A stretch of DNA of 64,000 nucleotides from Marsupella aquatica (lineage: Eukaryota; Marchantiophyta): assembly GCA_973895155.1 (NCBI GenBank), contig OZ316896.1, forward strand, positions 21,018,001 through 21,082,000. Reading direction: 5' to 3'. Positions 46,381-58,490 of the stretch are shown piece after piece. Each line of letters begins with the position of its first letter. The stretch's first letter is position 1. A model generated the notes under the pieces. It was not told the DNA's origin. It searched no databases and saw nothing but the letters and a program-made list of their open reading frames with translations. The translations under genes were made by a program, and so were the position numbers.

Positions 46381-47769
46381 GGTTTTCTTAGATTAATTTT
46401 TGACCGTTAGATCTCCCTTTAAGTCATTTTCCAGATTAATCTGTGACTATCAGATCTCCCTAAATTTAAGGACTGCCTCCAGATCCTGGCGAATAGGGTC
46501 GGTGGCTAGGTTGGACCGGGTTAATGGAAGACAAGAAACCTACAGTATGTACGTCCAGCAAAAAGTAAAGAAGACATTTCGGGTAGGTGGAATCTAGCCA
46601 ATTTTAGCCTCGTAAAAGAAACCTGCTCCACTGTACTTTGTCTCACGCTTTTAGTAAATTGGTCCTTATTCTCTCTTTCTTGAATGAAGCCAAAAATGGG
46701 TAACCTATAGTCTCTACACTACCAGACGTTAATACGACCATACATGGCACAACTTGTTGGACTCATTGTTCTTTCTGCAGTCTCACATAATTATATTCTT
46801 CTTGGCAGATTGGATCTGTTTGGGTAAGGAACTCAATTTCTTCTTTTAGCAGAACTTGGCTCCAATGGACCTACCACGATCTAAGCACATGTTCCAATTA
46901 TTAGTGTCGCCTGAATGTGTAACCACCGCTGCATTGCTGCTTTCAAAGAACTTGACCTCAGATCCCTGGACGAGCCTTGAGAACTGCAATTGATGGAAAG
47001 ATAGGCAGTAACGCGTACATCACATTCTTCGCCTTTGTCACCAGCATTTGACTGTGAAGGAATTTATTTGAAATCGTTCAGAATAATTTGAGTCGGCTCA
47101 CCTTCCGATTCCTACCAAACCACGTGGTAGATTCTCGAGTTAGCATTGTATTTGGATTGCTTGAGAGGCTCTGAAGGTACGAAACTTATCTGTTTGGGCT
47201 TAGGACCCATGTCCAAATCACGTTCTTTCCCGTCTGATATCATCCTTCTGTTTGACATGAAACTCGTGATTAGCTCAATTCAGCTTGCATAAGGAAATCT
47301 TTCATTTTTTTTACTTATGTATTTGACATAGTTCTACGTGGCTGCTTAAATGTCGGCAAATTTCAATCAGTAACCTCAACTGTTCAACCAACTGTAGACC
47401 CATGCATGCAGTCCGCTTTGAAATCAAATTCTTGCCTGATGAAATTTGACATTGAAACATTCTCCTAAGGTGAATTATGATTTCAGGTGCATTAAAGTTG
47501 GGCTTTCAATCGAATCGGGAATGGTCTCACGCACCTGATACAAAGCGTGCAGGTTAGTACATACATGGAGAAGATTTACACCCATGTTTTCAACGTGCAA
47601 CTAAGTGGTCTAAAACACTTCAAGGGATTTGACCGTGGGGAAAAAGTTCAACTAGCTGCAAGGCCTTAGTGATCAAACTACTCCTGCACTATAATCTTAC
47701 AGGAAATAGCATTTTATGAGCGTATTCAAAGAGTGATTTGGCTGATGTCCAGAAAAACTTCTGGATCTC
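46381..47769. other. Spacer without a recognisable gene
   Basis: No frame above 65 codons is credible, and there is no repeat structure that I can define. Confidence 0.4.
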
Positions 47770-48785
47770 TTTCTCACCTCATCCATTTTTACTTGGATCC
47801 AATTGTCTGTGAGTTTGTTTTAGTCAAACCTTCTTCTTACACTCATTTCTCCATAAATCTTATTCAATCGTTCAAACTTGAGAACTCCCAGCGCATTTTC
47901 GAAGCTTTGCCCATTCCTTTCATCCTTTAGTGGAAGTGGCGGTCAAAAGTCTACCCAAAGGGTTCTTGGAAATGTACACACTCACACTGATGTATCATGC
48001 GCAATTTCCTAGTTGTACAGATTATGATGTCACACATTTGTGCCTTCCAGTCATTTTCTCGATAAATCTTATTCACTCGTTCAAACTTGAGAACTCCTAG
48101 CGCATATTCGAAGTGTTGCCCGGAGTTGGCCGCCAAAAGTCTACCCGAACTGTTCACAATCATGTATCATGTAATATTTGGTAGTGGTACAGATTTATGA
48201 TGTCACTCACTTGTGCCTTCCACTCATTTTCTCGATAAATTTTTAATTCAGTCGTTCAAAATTGAGAACTTGTGTCATCCTTTAGTGGAAGTGGCGGTCA
48301 AAAATCTACCCAAACGGTTCTTGGAAGTACAAACAATGAACCATCATGTGAGATTTTCCTACGTGTACAGATTATGATGTCACTCATTTGTGCCTTCCAC
48401 TCATTTTCTCGATAACTCTGATACAATCGTTCAAAGTTGAGAATTCCCAACACTGTTTTGAACCATTGCCCGTTCCTTTCATCCTCAAATGGAAGTGGCG
48501 GGCAGAAGTCTACCTGAACTGTTTTAACTCTTGGACACTGATGTATGATGGGAAGTATAGGTAGTTGTAATGGTTTATCTTGTCACTGTTTGTGCCTCAC
48601 CCTCAGTTTCCCTTATATCTTCATCATTCGTTAAAACTAGAGTACTTCCAGCATTTTTTTACAGCATCGCCCGCTGCTTTCATCCTGCATGGAAAGAGCG
48701 GTCAAAGATCTACCCGAACTGTTCTTTCAAATGTACACTCATGTGAGATTTTGGTAGGTATTCAGATTCATGATGTCACTCACTT
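47770..48785. repeat. Tandem array downstream of the amylase gene, about 175-210 bp units
   Basis: Five units can be placed by a cgttcaaacttgagaactcc motif at about 47869, 48079, 48254, 48429 and 48630. Each also has cattttctcgataaatctt before it and atcctttagtggaagtggcg then gtctacccgaactgttc after it, ending in gattatgatgtcactcattt. Units differ by substitutions and short deletions. It ends close to the amylase terminal duplication. Confidence 0.85.
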
Positions 48786-48790
48786 GGGCG

Positions 48791-49211
48791 CAGCATTCCA
48801 CAACCACTGCACCGAGAGAAACTTGATTTCCAGATATTGTCTAATTAGAAGTCTCAGATGTGCCAGTGACAATTTACATTCATCCAAAGTCAGTACTAGT
48901 CAATTCTGATTATCATGTACTCTTGGGAACCTTTTGGAAAATTTTGAGGGGAAAGATTTTCATTGCATTAAGCTCATTGCTTCTTCTTCTCCCTGTATAC
49001 TAGTTTGTGTGCGGCAATTCACAACCACTGAACCGAGAAAACACCTTGGTTTTCAGACATTGTCTTTTCCATGAAAATTGACACTCATCCAAAGTCAGTT
49101 CAAATCGAGTTCTCTCCATCATGTACGCTTGGAAACCTTTTGGAATTCGTTTGAGGGAAAGTTTTTCATAGCACTAAGCTCATTGCTTCTTCTTCTCCCA
49201 TACACAGTAGT
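48791..49211. repeat. 205-bp duplication covering the 3' end of the amylase gene
   Basis: Unit one is about 48791-49010 and unit two about 49011-49211. Both carry cacaaccactg, 'catccaaagtcagt' (48881 and 49086), 'ggaaccttttgga' and 'ctcattgcttcttcttctcc'. The amylase stop codon and the last codons lie in unit two. Unit one holds a copy of the same EKKKQ-stop end, now outside the gene. Confidence 0.85.
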
Positions 49212-50853
49212 TTTGGCCAGATGCGCCGATTTCGAACTCTTCTGGGGAGGGCGCGAGATCACCAATATCAAGCCTGAATCCTATTTTAACCACTACACGG
49301 TCGTCAATAATTGCCACATACAAGTCATTCTCTGCGGTGACAATATTGACTTTGCTATTGGCCTTGATATCATTTCTTTTCCTGACACTAATGAGGGCCT
49401 TGATCTCATCCTTCAAACCCCAATCATAGTAGTGGTCGTAGAAAATGCAAGGAAGGCCAGGATGAGTAAGAATGTAAGCGTATCCCTGCATCACATGTTC
49501 GGAGGGGAAAGCCCAGTGACCTTGTGTTGATCCAGTGTCATGGTTGTCAATGAATGTCACAGCTTTGTCTGGCCAGTACCCAATCATGCCCGCTGGCTTG
49601 CTGTTGGGGTCCCGAAGTCTCCATAGCTGCCCCTTCACAGCTTCCTGCAAAATGCCTTTCGTAGTGAAATCAAAAGCTGTAGATCTTCCTCCCGTAGAAT
49701 CGACCCAATCGACCAGCTCTTGACGATGGCTGTCCTGATTGTAGTCCAACCCATCACCACCATAGTTCATGCTCGTCCACAACTCTCCAACAGAGAACTC
49801 TGGGTCTGTTTTCGACACATACTTGCCAACAAACTCAGCTCCAAATCCCTTGGCAAAATCAAACCTCCATCCATCATAACCCACCTCGTCCTTCAACCAT
49901 TTCATCCACTGAATGAGCTCTTTCTGAACTCGGGAGTTGGTGTGATCGATGTCCGGAGCAGCCCCGAAATCATCCCCGGTGTCCGGCTGGCCAGACCCAT
50001 CAGAGGCTGGATCAGTCGCGGCAATAGCCCACGGCCCCCAATCCAGCTTCTCATCATCAGTTCCACCCTCGAAGAGGCACCAAACGCCTCTCTCGTCCTG
50101 CTGGTCGCCGCACCGATGGTTGATAACGATGTCTGCTATACAGCGAATGCCCTCCGCATGGTAAGTGCTGATCAGCTCCTTGAGAGTCTGCTCATCCCCA
50201 TACTGCGACGAATTCAGGTCATAGAGCCTACCAGGCATGTAGCCTTGGGGAGCCACCGACTGACTAGCAGGAGGCAGCCACACATCAGTAACTCCAGCTT
50301 CTGCGAGGTCTTTAGCCGTGCTCTTCAAGACATCATACCAGTTATCCGCCTTCCATGACTCCCAGTTGAAGCCTTGAAACATGATGATCCGGAGAGGGTC
50401 AGCTGGAATGGGACCCCCTTCAACTGGAGGCTCGTCGGAGGTTGAAGCTACAGCAGGTGCAGTGTCCGGGATAGACGCTGCTGGAGGTGCAGTATCGGGA
50501 ATCAGTACAGGTGGCTCATCATTCAGAGAGACAGTGATGGTATCTTCTTCCTCTTCCGTCTCAGGCGCAGCAACGGCCATCACCTTGCTCGACCGTCTGA
50601 ACTTGTCTCCATTGCTTCTGCTGCTGATAGAGCCCAGCTTCAGCTTGGCCGAAGACGAGGAGCAGAAGACAGCTGAGGAGGCAGATGACAAGCTGCTGCA
50701 GCTGCTCTGTGGCATCATTCTCACAAGATTAGGTGTAGTGGATGAGTAATCGGAATGGGATGCTGCTGCTGCTGCCCCAAAGCCATCTCCCGTTGTACAC
50801 GACCTCTCCTGCTGCTGCCATAATGCCGTCTTCGCTCCAAGTGCAGCAGCCAT
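49180..50853 (-). CDS. Alpha-amylase (GH13), probably plastidial, single exon
   Basis: This endo-hydrolase cleaves alpha-1,4 bonds of starch. I start at the ATG at 50853, because the frame upstream is opened only by a GTG; this gives 557 residues. Residues 1 to about 92 are rich in Ser and Ala and end VMA/VAAPE, as in a plastid transit peptide. An acidic Pro-rich linker (about 97-150) with an IPDTAP repeat follows. The barrel begins [12 protein letters not shown]. Conserved regions are DIVINH (241-246), GWRFDFAKG with nucleophile Asp332, GELW with Glu357, and FIDNHD with Asp439, so the catalytic triad is complete. The C-terminal beta domain of plant amylases (about 500-557) ends [12 protein letters not shown]. 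Plant amylase genes usually contain introns; this one has none. The gene end lies in a duplicated segment. Confidence 0.92.
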   Translation of the reverse strand: MAAALGAKTALWQQQERSCTTGDGFGAAAAASHSDYSSTTPNLVRMMPQSSCSSLSSASSAVFCSSSSAKLKLGSISSRSNGDKFRRSSKVMAVAAPETEEEEDTITVSLNDEPPVLIPDTAPPAASIPDTAPAVASTSDEPPVEGGPIPADPLRIIMFQGFNWESWKADNWYDVLKSTAKDLAEAGVTDVWLPPASQSVAPQGYMPGRLYDLNSSQYGDEQTLKELISTYHAEGIRCIADIVINHRCGDQQDERGVWCLFEGGTDDEKLDWGPWAIAATDPASDGSGQPDTGDDFGAAPDIDHTNSRVQKELIQWMKWLKDEVGYDGWRFDFAKGFGAEFVGKYVSKTDPEFSVGELWTSMNYGGDGLDYNQDSHRQELVDWVDSTGGRSTAFDFTTKGILQEAVKGQLWRLRDPNSKPAGMIGYWPDKAVTFIDNHDTGSTQGHWAFPSEHVMQGYAYILTHPGLPCIFYDHYYDWGLKDEIKALISVRKRNDIKANSKVNIVTAENDLYVAIIDDRVVVKIGFRLDIGDLAPSPEEFEIGASGQNYCVWEKKKQ

Positions 50854-51440
50854 GACGATTCCCACTTACTTTCCTTCACTCTAGCAATTCTAATTCCGAG
50901 CTGGATCTTGCTCACAATGTCGAACTCGGGCCCTCCTCAATCCTGAAGCCAAATATCGTCCAGAACAGAGTAGAAATGTCTTCCAACTCCGCAAATCATA
51001 GGGCGGCGAATTCCTCTTCTACCGTGCTGCAAGAACTGTGATGAAACTGGGCTCACTTAAATCAGAATTTAGCTCAAGATTTGAGTCGCACGTTCAATTT
51101 CTAGCTGGTGAAGCTCCTAGACTGTCTCTGCTCCAAAGGGCCCCCATACCGGCGACCACCCGCATTGTGGGCCCTCCTCCTTCTTTTCGACGCAGATGAG
51201 TGTTCTGCGCTCAGTCCCCCTCGGAACACTCCGACACCTCCGAGCGAACACATATGGGCCCCTGCCACGTTGCGAGAGGAGGGTGCAGAACGATCTTTGG
51301 AGCGTATCCTGGATCGACAAGTGTCGAGACACCTACTCATGTCACTGTCAGCCCCTCGTTTTCTTGCCATGCGTCGACCCGTTACACGTAGCCCACTACG
51401 CTAGACGACATACGGGGGCCTAGGGTACTCTGCTCGTCAG
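50854..51440. promoter_or_regulatory. Upstream region of the amylase gene
   Basis: It holds the promoter and 5' leader of the minus-strand amylase. A GC-rich block at about 51110-51420 has overlapping frames on both strands, typical of composition rather than coding. No defined element is recognised. Confidence 0.35.
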
Positions 51441-51605
51441 CGTTTTACAGTAGTATAGTACGGTGAAGGTACTTACATTAGTATAGTACGGTGACGGTAC
51501 ACTTCGTCATCGATGAAACTACCGTATTCTAGTACGGTTACGTACACTTAGGCATCGACACTCGTAGATACGGTTACGGTACACTTCGCCGTCGACGGCT
51601 CCGAT
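51441..51605. repeat. Degenerate repeats with core tagtacggt(g/t)acggtaca
   Basis: At least four units near 51452, 51480, 51531 and 51570 share tagtacggt, an acggtacact block and cttcg(t/c)c(a/g)tcga. Spacing is 28 to 50 bp. Confidence 0.65.
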
Positions 51606-51828
51606 TTCCCGATAACTGTACAGTGTACACCCTGATTGAAACGACCCCGCACCAGAAAATTCATTGGGTTTACTTTTCACAGAAGTAAAGTGCTCCTTTC
51701 AACGAAAAAATAAAAACGACCCCGCACCAGAAAATTCAGGGATGGAACCAGAAATTCAGCGATGGACAATATGGATACACAGTACGGAGTCCCTAAAATA
51801 AATATGGATACACATTGGGAGTCTCTAA

Positions 51829-52162
51829 GAGCCAACTGGAATGTAGTTTGCCATATTGAATGCGACCCTTAAACTGAGACGTGTAATTCTCTTAATTCAT
51901 GATTCTGCCATGCCATAAGCCCCTCTGCAGGCAGGCCTCACTGCAGGACTTATGGGGACCCAAGGGCAAAAGCCAAAAACATTCCGGCCCTTGAAGGTCC
52001 CGACCCTAGAGTGGCAAATAAAACAAAAGCACTGCATTACAGATGTTGAGCACAAGGCCTTCGGTGGATTTATTTAGTTGTTACCGCAGATAGAGCAGAA
52101 TCCTGAGCTGCCTCCATTCTAAGGGCTGCATTCCTTAGGGCCGACTGCATGCGAGTTGGCCC
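51829..52162. mobile_element. MITE-like element, copy 2
   Basis: Left terminus gagccaactggaatgtag and right terminus (reverse complement gggccaactcgcatgcag) correspond, with more divergence than in copy 1. The core ggggacccaagggcaaa, then cattccggcccttgaaggtc, then aaataaaacaaaag matches copy 1 at 2462-2530 in order and orientation. It is 334 bp and non-coding. Confidence 0.7.
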
Positions 52163-52657
52163 TAGCTCCAAATTTGATGACCTTAACTTACTAATTAAGG
52201 TGATCCACATTTGTGAGTCTCAAAGCTTCAAATCTGATGACCTTCACCTAGTAGTTAAGGTTCTAGCACAAAAAGTCTAGCAACTTCATAATTTTTAATT
52301 CTTTTCCTTAAAGATTCTTCATATGTCACAAGGTAGCTAGGTTGCTCTAGATGCTAGCAAGAACAGAACCAAAAAAAGCAAATTACATCACCCTGTGAAA
52401 CTAAGTCATTGTCTGCAACTTTGAAGCTTTAAGACACCCTAATTGATCTGTAATTCAAATCTACCAGTGAGGTTGCTGCCTGTGGCCATTTCCCTATATA
52501 TGGACATAAGTGCAAGGCTAGATGTAGAGTAATTGTTCAATAACTTGTAGAGTAGCAAAGTGGGGGCTACTACCCGCAGCCGTTGCCCATCCCCATATTG
52601 ATATAAGTACAAGACACAAATTAGGCTAGATTTGCAACTGACACTGGTCCCATCAAG

Positions 52658-52697
52658 TAGCAAAGTGGTGCCAGACAAGTGTGAGGTTCATATCTGG
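52658..52697 (+). repeat. Possible SINE-like polymerase III promoter patch
   Basis: A box-A-like tagcaaagtggtg (52658-52670) precedes a box-B-like ggttcatatctgg (52685-52697). The spacing is short. A degenerate copy of the surrounding 110 bp (gtagcaaagtgggggc) lies just upstream at about 52553, so the patch is repeated. Evidence is weak. Confidence 0.25.
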
Positions 52698-52807
52698 TAA
52701 GTTGCAGTTTTCTTTTGACACAAAGCACATGCACAAATTAAACCCTAAACACTGCTTTTGACACTCCAAAAAATTCAAAATCATTAACTTTTTGCAGTCA
52801 GCAGACA

Positions 52808-52855
52808 TAGGGCTGTGGGCAGGCAAGGCTCATTAACCAGTGTGGATCAAATCCC
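52808..52855 (+). repeat. Possible second SINE-like patch
   Basis: Box-A-like tagggctgtgggc (52808-52820) and box-B-like ggatcaaatccc (52844-52855) occur in the right order and spacing. No tRNA fold is apparent. Confidence 0.25.
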
Positions 52856-53470
52856 TTGACATGATTCACCAGAAGTTGGGTCCTGTTGTTTTTACTTGCT
52901 ATCAAACTTACCATCCCAATGAAAAAGCAATTTTTGTCTTTCCATGTGCGAACCAAGTTACCATCCTACCAAGCTTGCCGGTCCAATAAAAACCAATTTA
53001 CATCTCCCACTTGGACACTTGGTTACCACACTACCATCTTGGTTTGTGCAGGACTGAGCAAATTATTATTACTTTCCTAATGATCTAAACTTTGGGGGCC
53101 AAGCAAGTATTCATGATTGAGTAATCAAATCTCACAGGTTGCTACTCTTTTGGAACAGTTGCGGTTTATTTGCAACTCCATGAGTCAGTTTATGAGTACC
53201 CCAATAAGTACATAAAGTATTCTGATCCACATAGAAAATATCACCAGGATGAAAGAAGAACTAATTTACTGAAGACGAGGCCAACAAAATTCAAACCAAA
53301 ATCAGTGAAAAGAATTGAAGAGTACAAGAGGGTTACACTTTAGTAATAGATGACACAACAATTACTTATACATCATGTTCACTTGACGCTTCTGAAACGT
53401 AAGTGTCAAAGTTTATACTACAGTAATTGTTTCCTCTTCCACTTTGATTGCCCAGGAAATCTTCAAAACT
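52856..53470. other. Spacer at the 3' side of the orphan gene
   Basis: No frame is credible. Part of this must be the 3' untranslated region of the minus-strand gene ending at 53471. Confidence 0.4.
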
Positions 53471-56400
53471 CTATTCGTTTTCTCCCCATTCATCCTCAAC
53501 TTCTGGCAATGGCGAAGGTGCCTTATTAAACTCACAATATCTTGCGCAGCAATTAGTGCCTATTGGAAGTGGATGCTTTGAGGTCTCAGGGACCGTAATC
53601 TTAATAATTGGATCTGAACCTTCCTTTGCTGGAGGCTCATCAATTCGCCTGGTATGCACCAAATTCAAATCATCAAGTTAGTATACCTTAAGTAATCTCC
53701 AAAACAAATCCAACATAAGATTTCCTAGGGCTGCATTCTCTGAATATTAGAAAGACAAAGAGTAAGGTTGTTTCCCCCTTCTGCTTCTCTTTAATACACT
53801 TGGACTAAGGCACAAACAAACAGTCACATGAACAATGAAAGTTGTAAACCTCAACTAATGTTTTTACTCTCAACAAAACTAAGAAGAAAGGCAACTGTTT
53901 CATTGACACATTAGCTCTAGGTACTTTTTGACGGTAAAATACATGTTTTAGTGACTAAAATACTAGTAGAAAACACCTATTGAAACATGATTGTCTCATT
54001 AGAGGTCAGTGTTGTGCACCCAAAAAAGTCAGGAGTCTCCCATGAACCAGCTTTTATGAGTATCCGTGGCCAACAACCAAACATAAGAGGATGCATCTTT
54101 GGAACCGCTTTCCTCCGCTGCAAGAAATGTGACAATAAATGTTACTTTTGCTTGGCATGACCTCATCCCTTGCTACAGCTACCTCAGCAGCTATGATTGT
54201 TGATGGCAAATCCAATCTTAGGAATCACAACCTCAATCACAACGTGAAAACAATGGACACTCATCTTCTTGAACCATCATCCTGCACATAGTTTGCCAAA
54301 CTGGTTGCTTTCTGTGGTGCCTACAGCTGGACTACCACAATTCTAACTCCAAAAATTCAAGACTGGAAAGATGACAGTCCCTGGTTTTCATTCTTAATGG
54401 CTCCTTTACAAAATGCTTTCATCTGTGAAAATGCTCAATTAAACCTCCCAACTTAGGAGCAATGTTTTTAAACTTCTGGAGGGATGTATGCACTTTGGGT
54501 CTTATCACCTCAGATCTATGAAGCCTGAATTAATCGTCACAATTTCAAAATTGACAGACTTTACCTCTCTTTCTTCACGAAGCACTTTAACCTCTCTAAT
54601 CCAGTTCTTGAAGGTGGCATACTCTTCTTTTGACCACTGCTTCCTATAACAAGAGGCAAGTCTTATGTGAGATGTTGTTCAGTTCCAGACAAGGTATGGT
54701 CTCGTAGCTCATACACCTAAAATCAGCTCTCATAAACTGCCAGTTTGTAGCCTATAGTTGAGTGAGAACTTTAAGACTATTGGCAGCCAAACTGACTCTC
54801 AAATCCAACAAAGAGCTACTACTCAAAGCAAAATAGCTGACATTTGCTAAACAAGCCCTATTTTACTTAAGTAGCATTACCTTAGACATAGCTAAATGCT
54901 AGTGCCTATCAGGTTTCATATAACAAATCAAGGGATGGAATTATGTAACACTTTAGTTATAGTTTCTCAAATTAAACTGGAACCTTTCTGTTGGTTGCTT
55001 TCCTAGATTTTTGGTCGGTGTTTTGGGGTTTTATGTGGGAGTTGTTTTCTTTGACAGTGATGGAGATGATAGAAACAAGGAGAAAGCAAATTAAACACAT
55101 AGATGCATGTCATCTACATTAAGTTACATTTCCAAAATAAAACTAAAAAGCATGAGAAGTAATTAACCATAGACTCCATGGGAAAAAACCATAGTGATGT
55201 TGGGGAGTCTCAAGAATAGAAAATAAGGGATTTTCATTTTTTTTAATTTCCTTTGATGCCCGCCTTGATGTTGGCCAAAGCAAAGTACCTAACTCTTCGA
55301 CAATACTCTTTCCAGCTTATTTCTTTGTTCAACCCTGCCTGGCTCAAACCTAGAATATCAAACTACAATAGTTGAGTTCACTAGACTTCATGCTTGAAAA
55401 TGGGCAGCACTAATAAAAAAAATTAAAAGAGATCATTGCAAATAACCCAGCCTTCTGTAGTAAGCCCTCAAATATAGTTAGTTTCAATCTAAAACTTCTG
55501 AACAGTAAATGTAATTTATATGGGAAAGGTCTAGATGCTAGGATCAAAGTAGAAAATCTCCATGAGCAATTGAAAACAGATGAGATGGACTCCAACTACC
55601 CCAAAGAGTATTTTCCGTAGTTGATGCATAAATTAGTGATTTTGGGGTGTTGGCTTCCGAGTCTGCATGATACCAATAGCATACATTTCTTCAATTAGAG
55701 TAACAGATAAATCAACACCTCCCCCCCCCCCCAACCAAAACCAAAAAACAAATATACCCATACACAAAGATTCCCAACAGAGAAATGGCACTGACGTACA
55801 CATGAAATTAATCAAAACCTGTGAAGAAGGGACATTAATTAAAGTAGTTCCCCTGCCAATTACTTGTTTCCAATTCTTTTCCTTTCTTCCAACATACCGT
55901 CAATAGCGAAGGTCTTCTGCAATTCCTCAATTGGCGATGACATGATAGTCTTGGCAGAACTTTGGCTAGATGTAGAGAAGATAGTGGTTAGGCTATCATT
56001 ATCATCTGAGCTGTTGTCTGAGCAGCTATTGTCTTCCACATGATCCATTTCCATCTTATCTCCCTTACTGTGGATAAATAAATAATGTGATACATGTCAG
56101 CAGGTGATAATGGATACCACACAGCTCTTTGTCAAATGCTATAGGGGGTGTCACAGCACTGCAAGGTCTTACAACTATGACTTTTGGATGTACCATCCTT
56201 ATGAGGCACTATTTAGGTGACCTGTTGCGTTTTTGTCCTGACCTTCAAAACACTTTATGCCTTTGGCTGTAACTTAGTTACGACCTTGCTTTGACAAGCC
56301 CTAATGGGATTTGACTCAAAGGAAGAATGTTGTAGTCATCCCATACCTTACTGAATGGAGATCTTCATGCCATATAAACCTTTGCTGAAGGAACTGGCCT

Positions 56401-56545
56401 CAGTGGACGCTGGACATTCTTGGAACATGTTAGAATTTTCTTCAAGAAACACAGAATTCGTGCCCCATAGGGCACTTTCCTGGACCTTGGGCTTTGAGGG
56501 TAGTCCGAATTCAACCAAATGTTTGCATCGTCGCCATTCAAACAT
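53471..56545 (-). CDS. Hypothetical six-exon gene, 259-residue protein of unknown function
   Basis: I do not recognise this protein. The model joins 56545-56352, 56067-55898, 55349-55289, 54643-54565, 54117-54020 and 53648-53471 on the minus strand. Every junction keeps phase, and the sum is exactly 260 codons with stop. Donors are gtaagg, gtatgt, gtactt, gtaaag and gtgcac. The last intron has a perfect tactaac branch site. The product has an acidic Ser/Asp-rich stretch (about 72-95), then a charged, probably helical block with NKEISWKEYCRRV and WSKEEYATFKNWIREVKVL, then WPRILIKAGSWETPDFFG. The C-terminus is acidic (PLPEVEDEWGENE). There is no signal peptide or membrane span. The start could be further upstream, since the ATG at 56545 follows a stop in frame and a possible acceptor. 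The gtgcac donor is the least certain junction. Confidence 0.5.
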
Positions 56546-58140
56546 TTTAGGGCTGGCAAGCCCTCAAAGTTTTTGGACCTTGTCAAACGCTTCTTTGAAA
56601 CTTTGGATTTCCCAATGTCACATTTTGACTTCTTGGCACACATTTATGCTCTTCGATCAGGGTTTGCAGTAAAACTCGGGGTAAAACTTTGTGAGCTTGG
56701 TCACTTTGAGTTTGTTCTTACAGGGGTGAACAAATGCATATCCTCTGTTGGATATTGTGCCTGTCTCCAACCAAACAGAAGTGCTCATTACATATTCTGG
56801 TTTCTTTTTGTGCACACAGATAGCAAGCGCCCCTTCTTGCTTAATGTATGGACTCTTTAAAACTCATTATGTAAATAGAACAGATCACATGCCATTGCAA
56901 AGATTAAATGCATGGAGAATCTTCATTTGAGATGCTAACACTGTTCTGCATCCGGTATTGCGTACAAGGCTTAGAAGGTGACCTACACATGTTTTCAAAC
57001 TTTTTGAGACACTTGTAGATGAGGATGCCAATAGTAATGGAAACCCTAACATGTCCAAAATCCAAAGACCCACAATACAACACTCTTGAAGTGGACAACA
57101 GAGGTAGCCACAGAAGAACTCTCCATGTGATTGAGTAAAGTGCATGAGGAGTAGTATGATAATTGAAATGATTAACACCTGTGACCGAATTAATAGATGA
57201 CAATAAGTTGGCAATTGGGCAAAAAGTTAGTGAACAACCTGTTTGGGATTGTGAATCTGAATGGCGTCAGGTGCCCCAGCAAGCAGCACAATCGTGATCA
57301 TCAATCCATGGTCTTGCACATGAAATGAATATATCTAGCCCTGCCACTTTACAAAAAATGAGCCAGAATGCCCATTCTCTGAATTTTCAATAGAAATATA
57401 TATACACACTTTTTATATACAAAGGGACCAAACAGAGTACAAATGAACAAACAAAAGAGGGCCCAAGTGGACAAAACCAATCGAAAAAGAAGTGAGCAAA
57501 AGGGAACCACTAAACACCAAGAAAGAGGAACTAAAAGTAAGAAATGAACAATAGGGAACCCCTAAAAACCAAGAAAGAGAGAGAGACTAAAACTAACCCA
57601 AGCGGACCGAGGTCCTCATCATTCCTACCGATTGTGGCAAAAAGCTAATGGTCCACATCAAGAGTCAAAACTAGATCGGCAAGTGGGATTGCATCATGCA
57701 TGATCATCCCTTTCACTTTGACGTACAGAATATTTCATCATTCTGTCCATACACATAAAATTTGATGTGCCCTAGAGTCAAGGTCTAGAGGTTTCACTCT
57801 AGAAACCTAGACCCCAACTCTAGCTTCTCATCACAATTTGTTATATAGATTGTCTTTGATTTCCATCTAAACCCCTCATCATACCCCACCCCTCGTTGAG
57901 ACCATTGCCCTTTTTCACACAGGCCCTTTCAAGTAGAGGCTAAATGGAAAACCAGGAAATTGCCAAAATTGCACTAATTTACCTAATGTCATTTTACAAA
58001 TGGTATAATAACATTAGTAGAATCTGATTTTACCAAGGATTGAAACTATATTTTCTGACCTTTGGGCTTCTTGAAATAAGTCAAAAATTTTCCTGGCAAG
58101 TTCACACCTAGCTTTTACACGGTTTTTCCCTTCTCTTGGG
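56546..58140. other. Region upstream of the orphan gene
   Basis: It should contain the orphan gene's promoter and perhaps a leader exon. Overlapping minus-strand frames at 56885-57214 are hydrophobic but unrecognised. A diverged copy of the dispersed repeat at 25743 lies at 57393-57545. Confidence 0.35.
57393..57545. repeat. Dispersed repeat, second copy (see 25743-25890)
   Basis: Shared blocks in the same order include accaaacagagtac, 'gaacaaacaaaagag', 'ccaagtggacaaaacc' and 'aaaagaagtgagca', then caagaaagaggaactaaaa. A partial internal duplication of the last part follows at 57548-57595. Confidence 0.75.
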
Positions 58141-58212
58141 TGAACTTTCTTCTGAGTTATCTGTTTGCTCTCTCGCTCTCTCTAGATTTTCCTAAGTTGG
58201 ATTTAGGAGAAT

Positions 58213-58490
58213 GGGCTTTATGCCTTATATTCCTTTTGGGCTTTTTCTGGTTTAATGGTCTTGGCACTCCATGCGCTCACAAAAGTATTTTTAAGGTGGC
58301 TTTACAAGATGTGGGGGCCCATTGTTTTCTTTTTATCCCATTTGAGATTAATGGGCAGATATAATGTGTTGTGCCTCATGTACCTTTTGGGCTTTTTCTG
58401 GTCCAATGAACTTGGCCTTCCATGTCTGCAAAAGGTTTCTCAGGGTGGCTTTACAAGGTGTGGGGCCCTTTTCCATTGACATTAAATTTT
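58213..58490. repeat. Direct duplication of about 151 bp
   Basis: The motif ccttttgggctttttctgg occurs at 58232 and 58383. Each is followed by (c/t)aatg..cttgg, then ggtggctttacaag(a/g)tgtgg and a gggccc-type end. A third fragment (ggctttacaagaagtgggg) lies near 58520. The ggctttacaag part is the family also seen at 3250-3316. Confidence 0.75.

Noticed and set aside
50854-50865. Amylase start at 50865
   Set aside because: The codon there is GTG; the first ATG in frame is at 50853.
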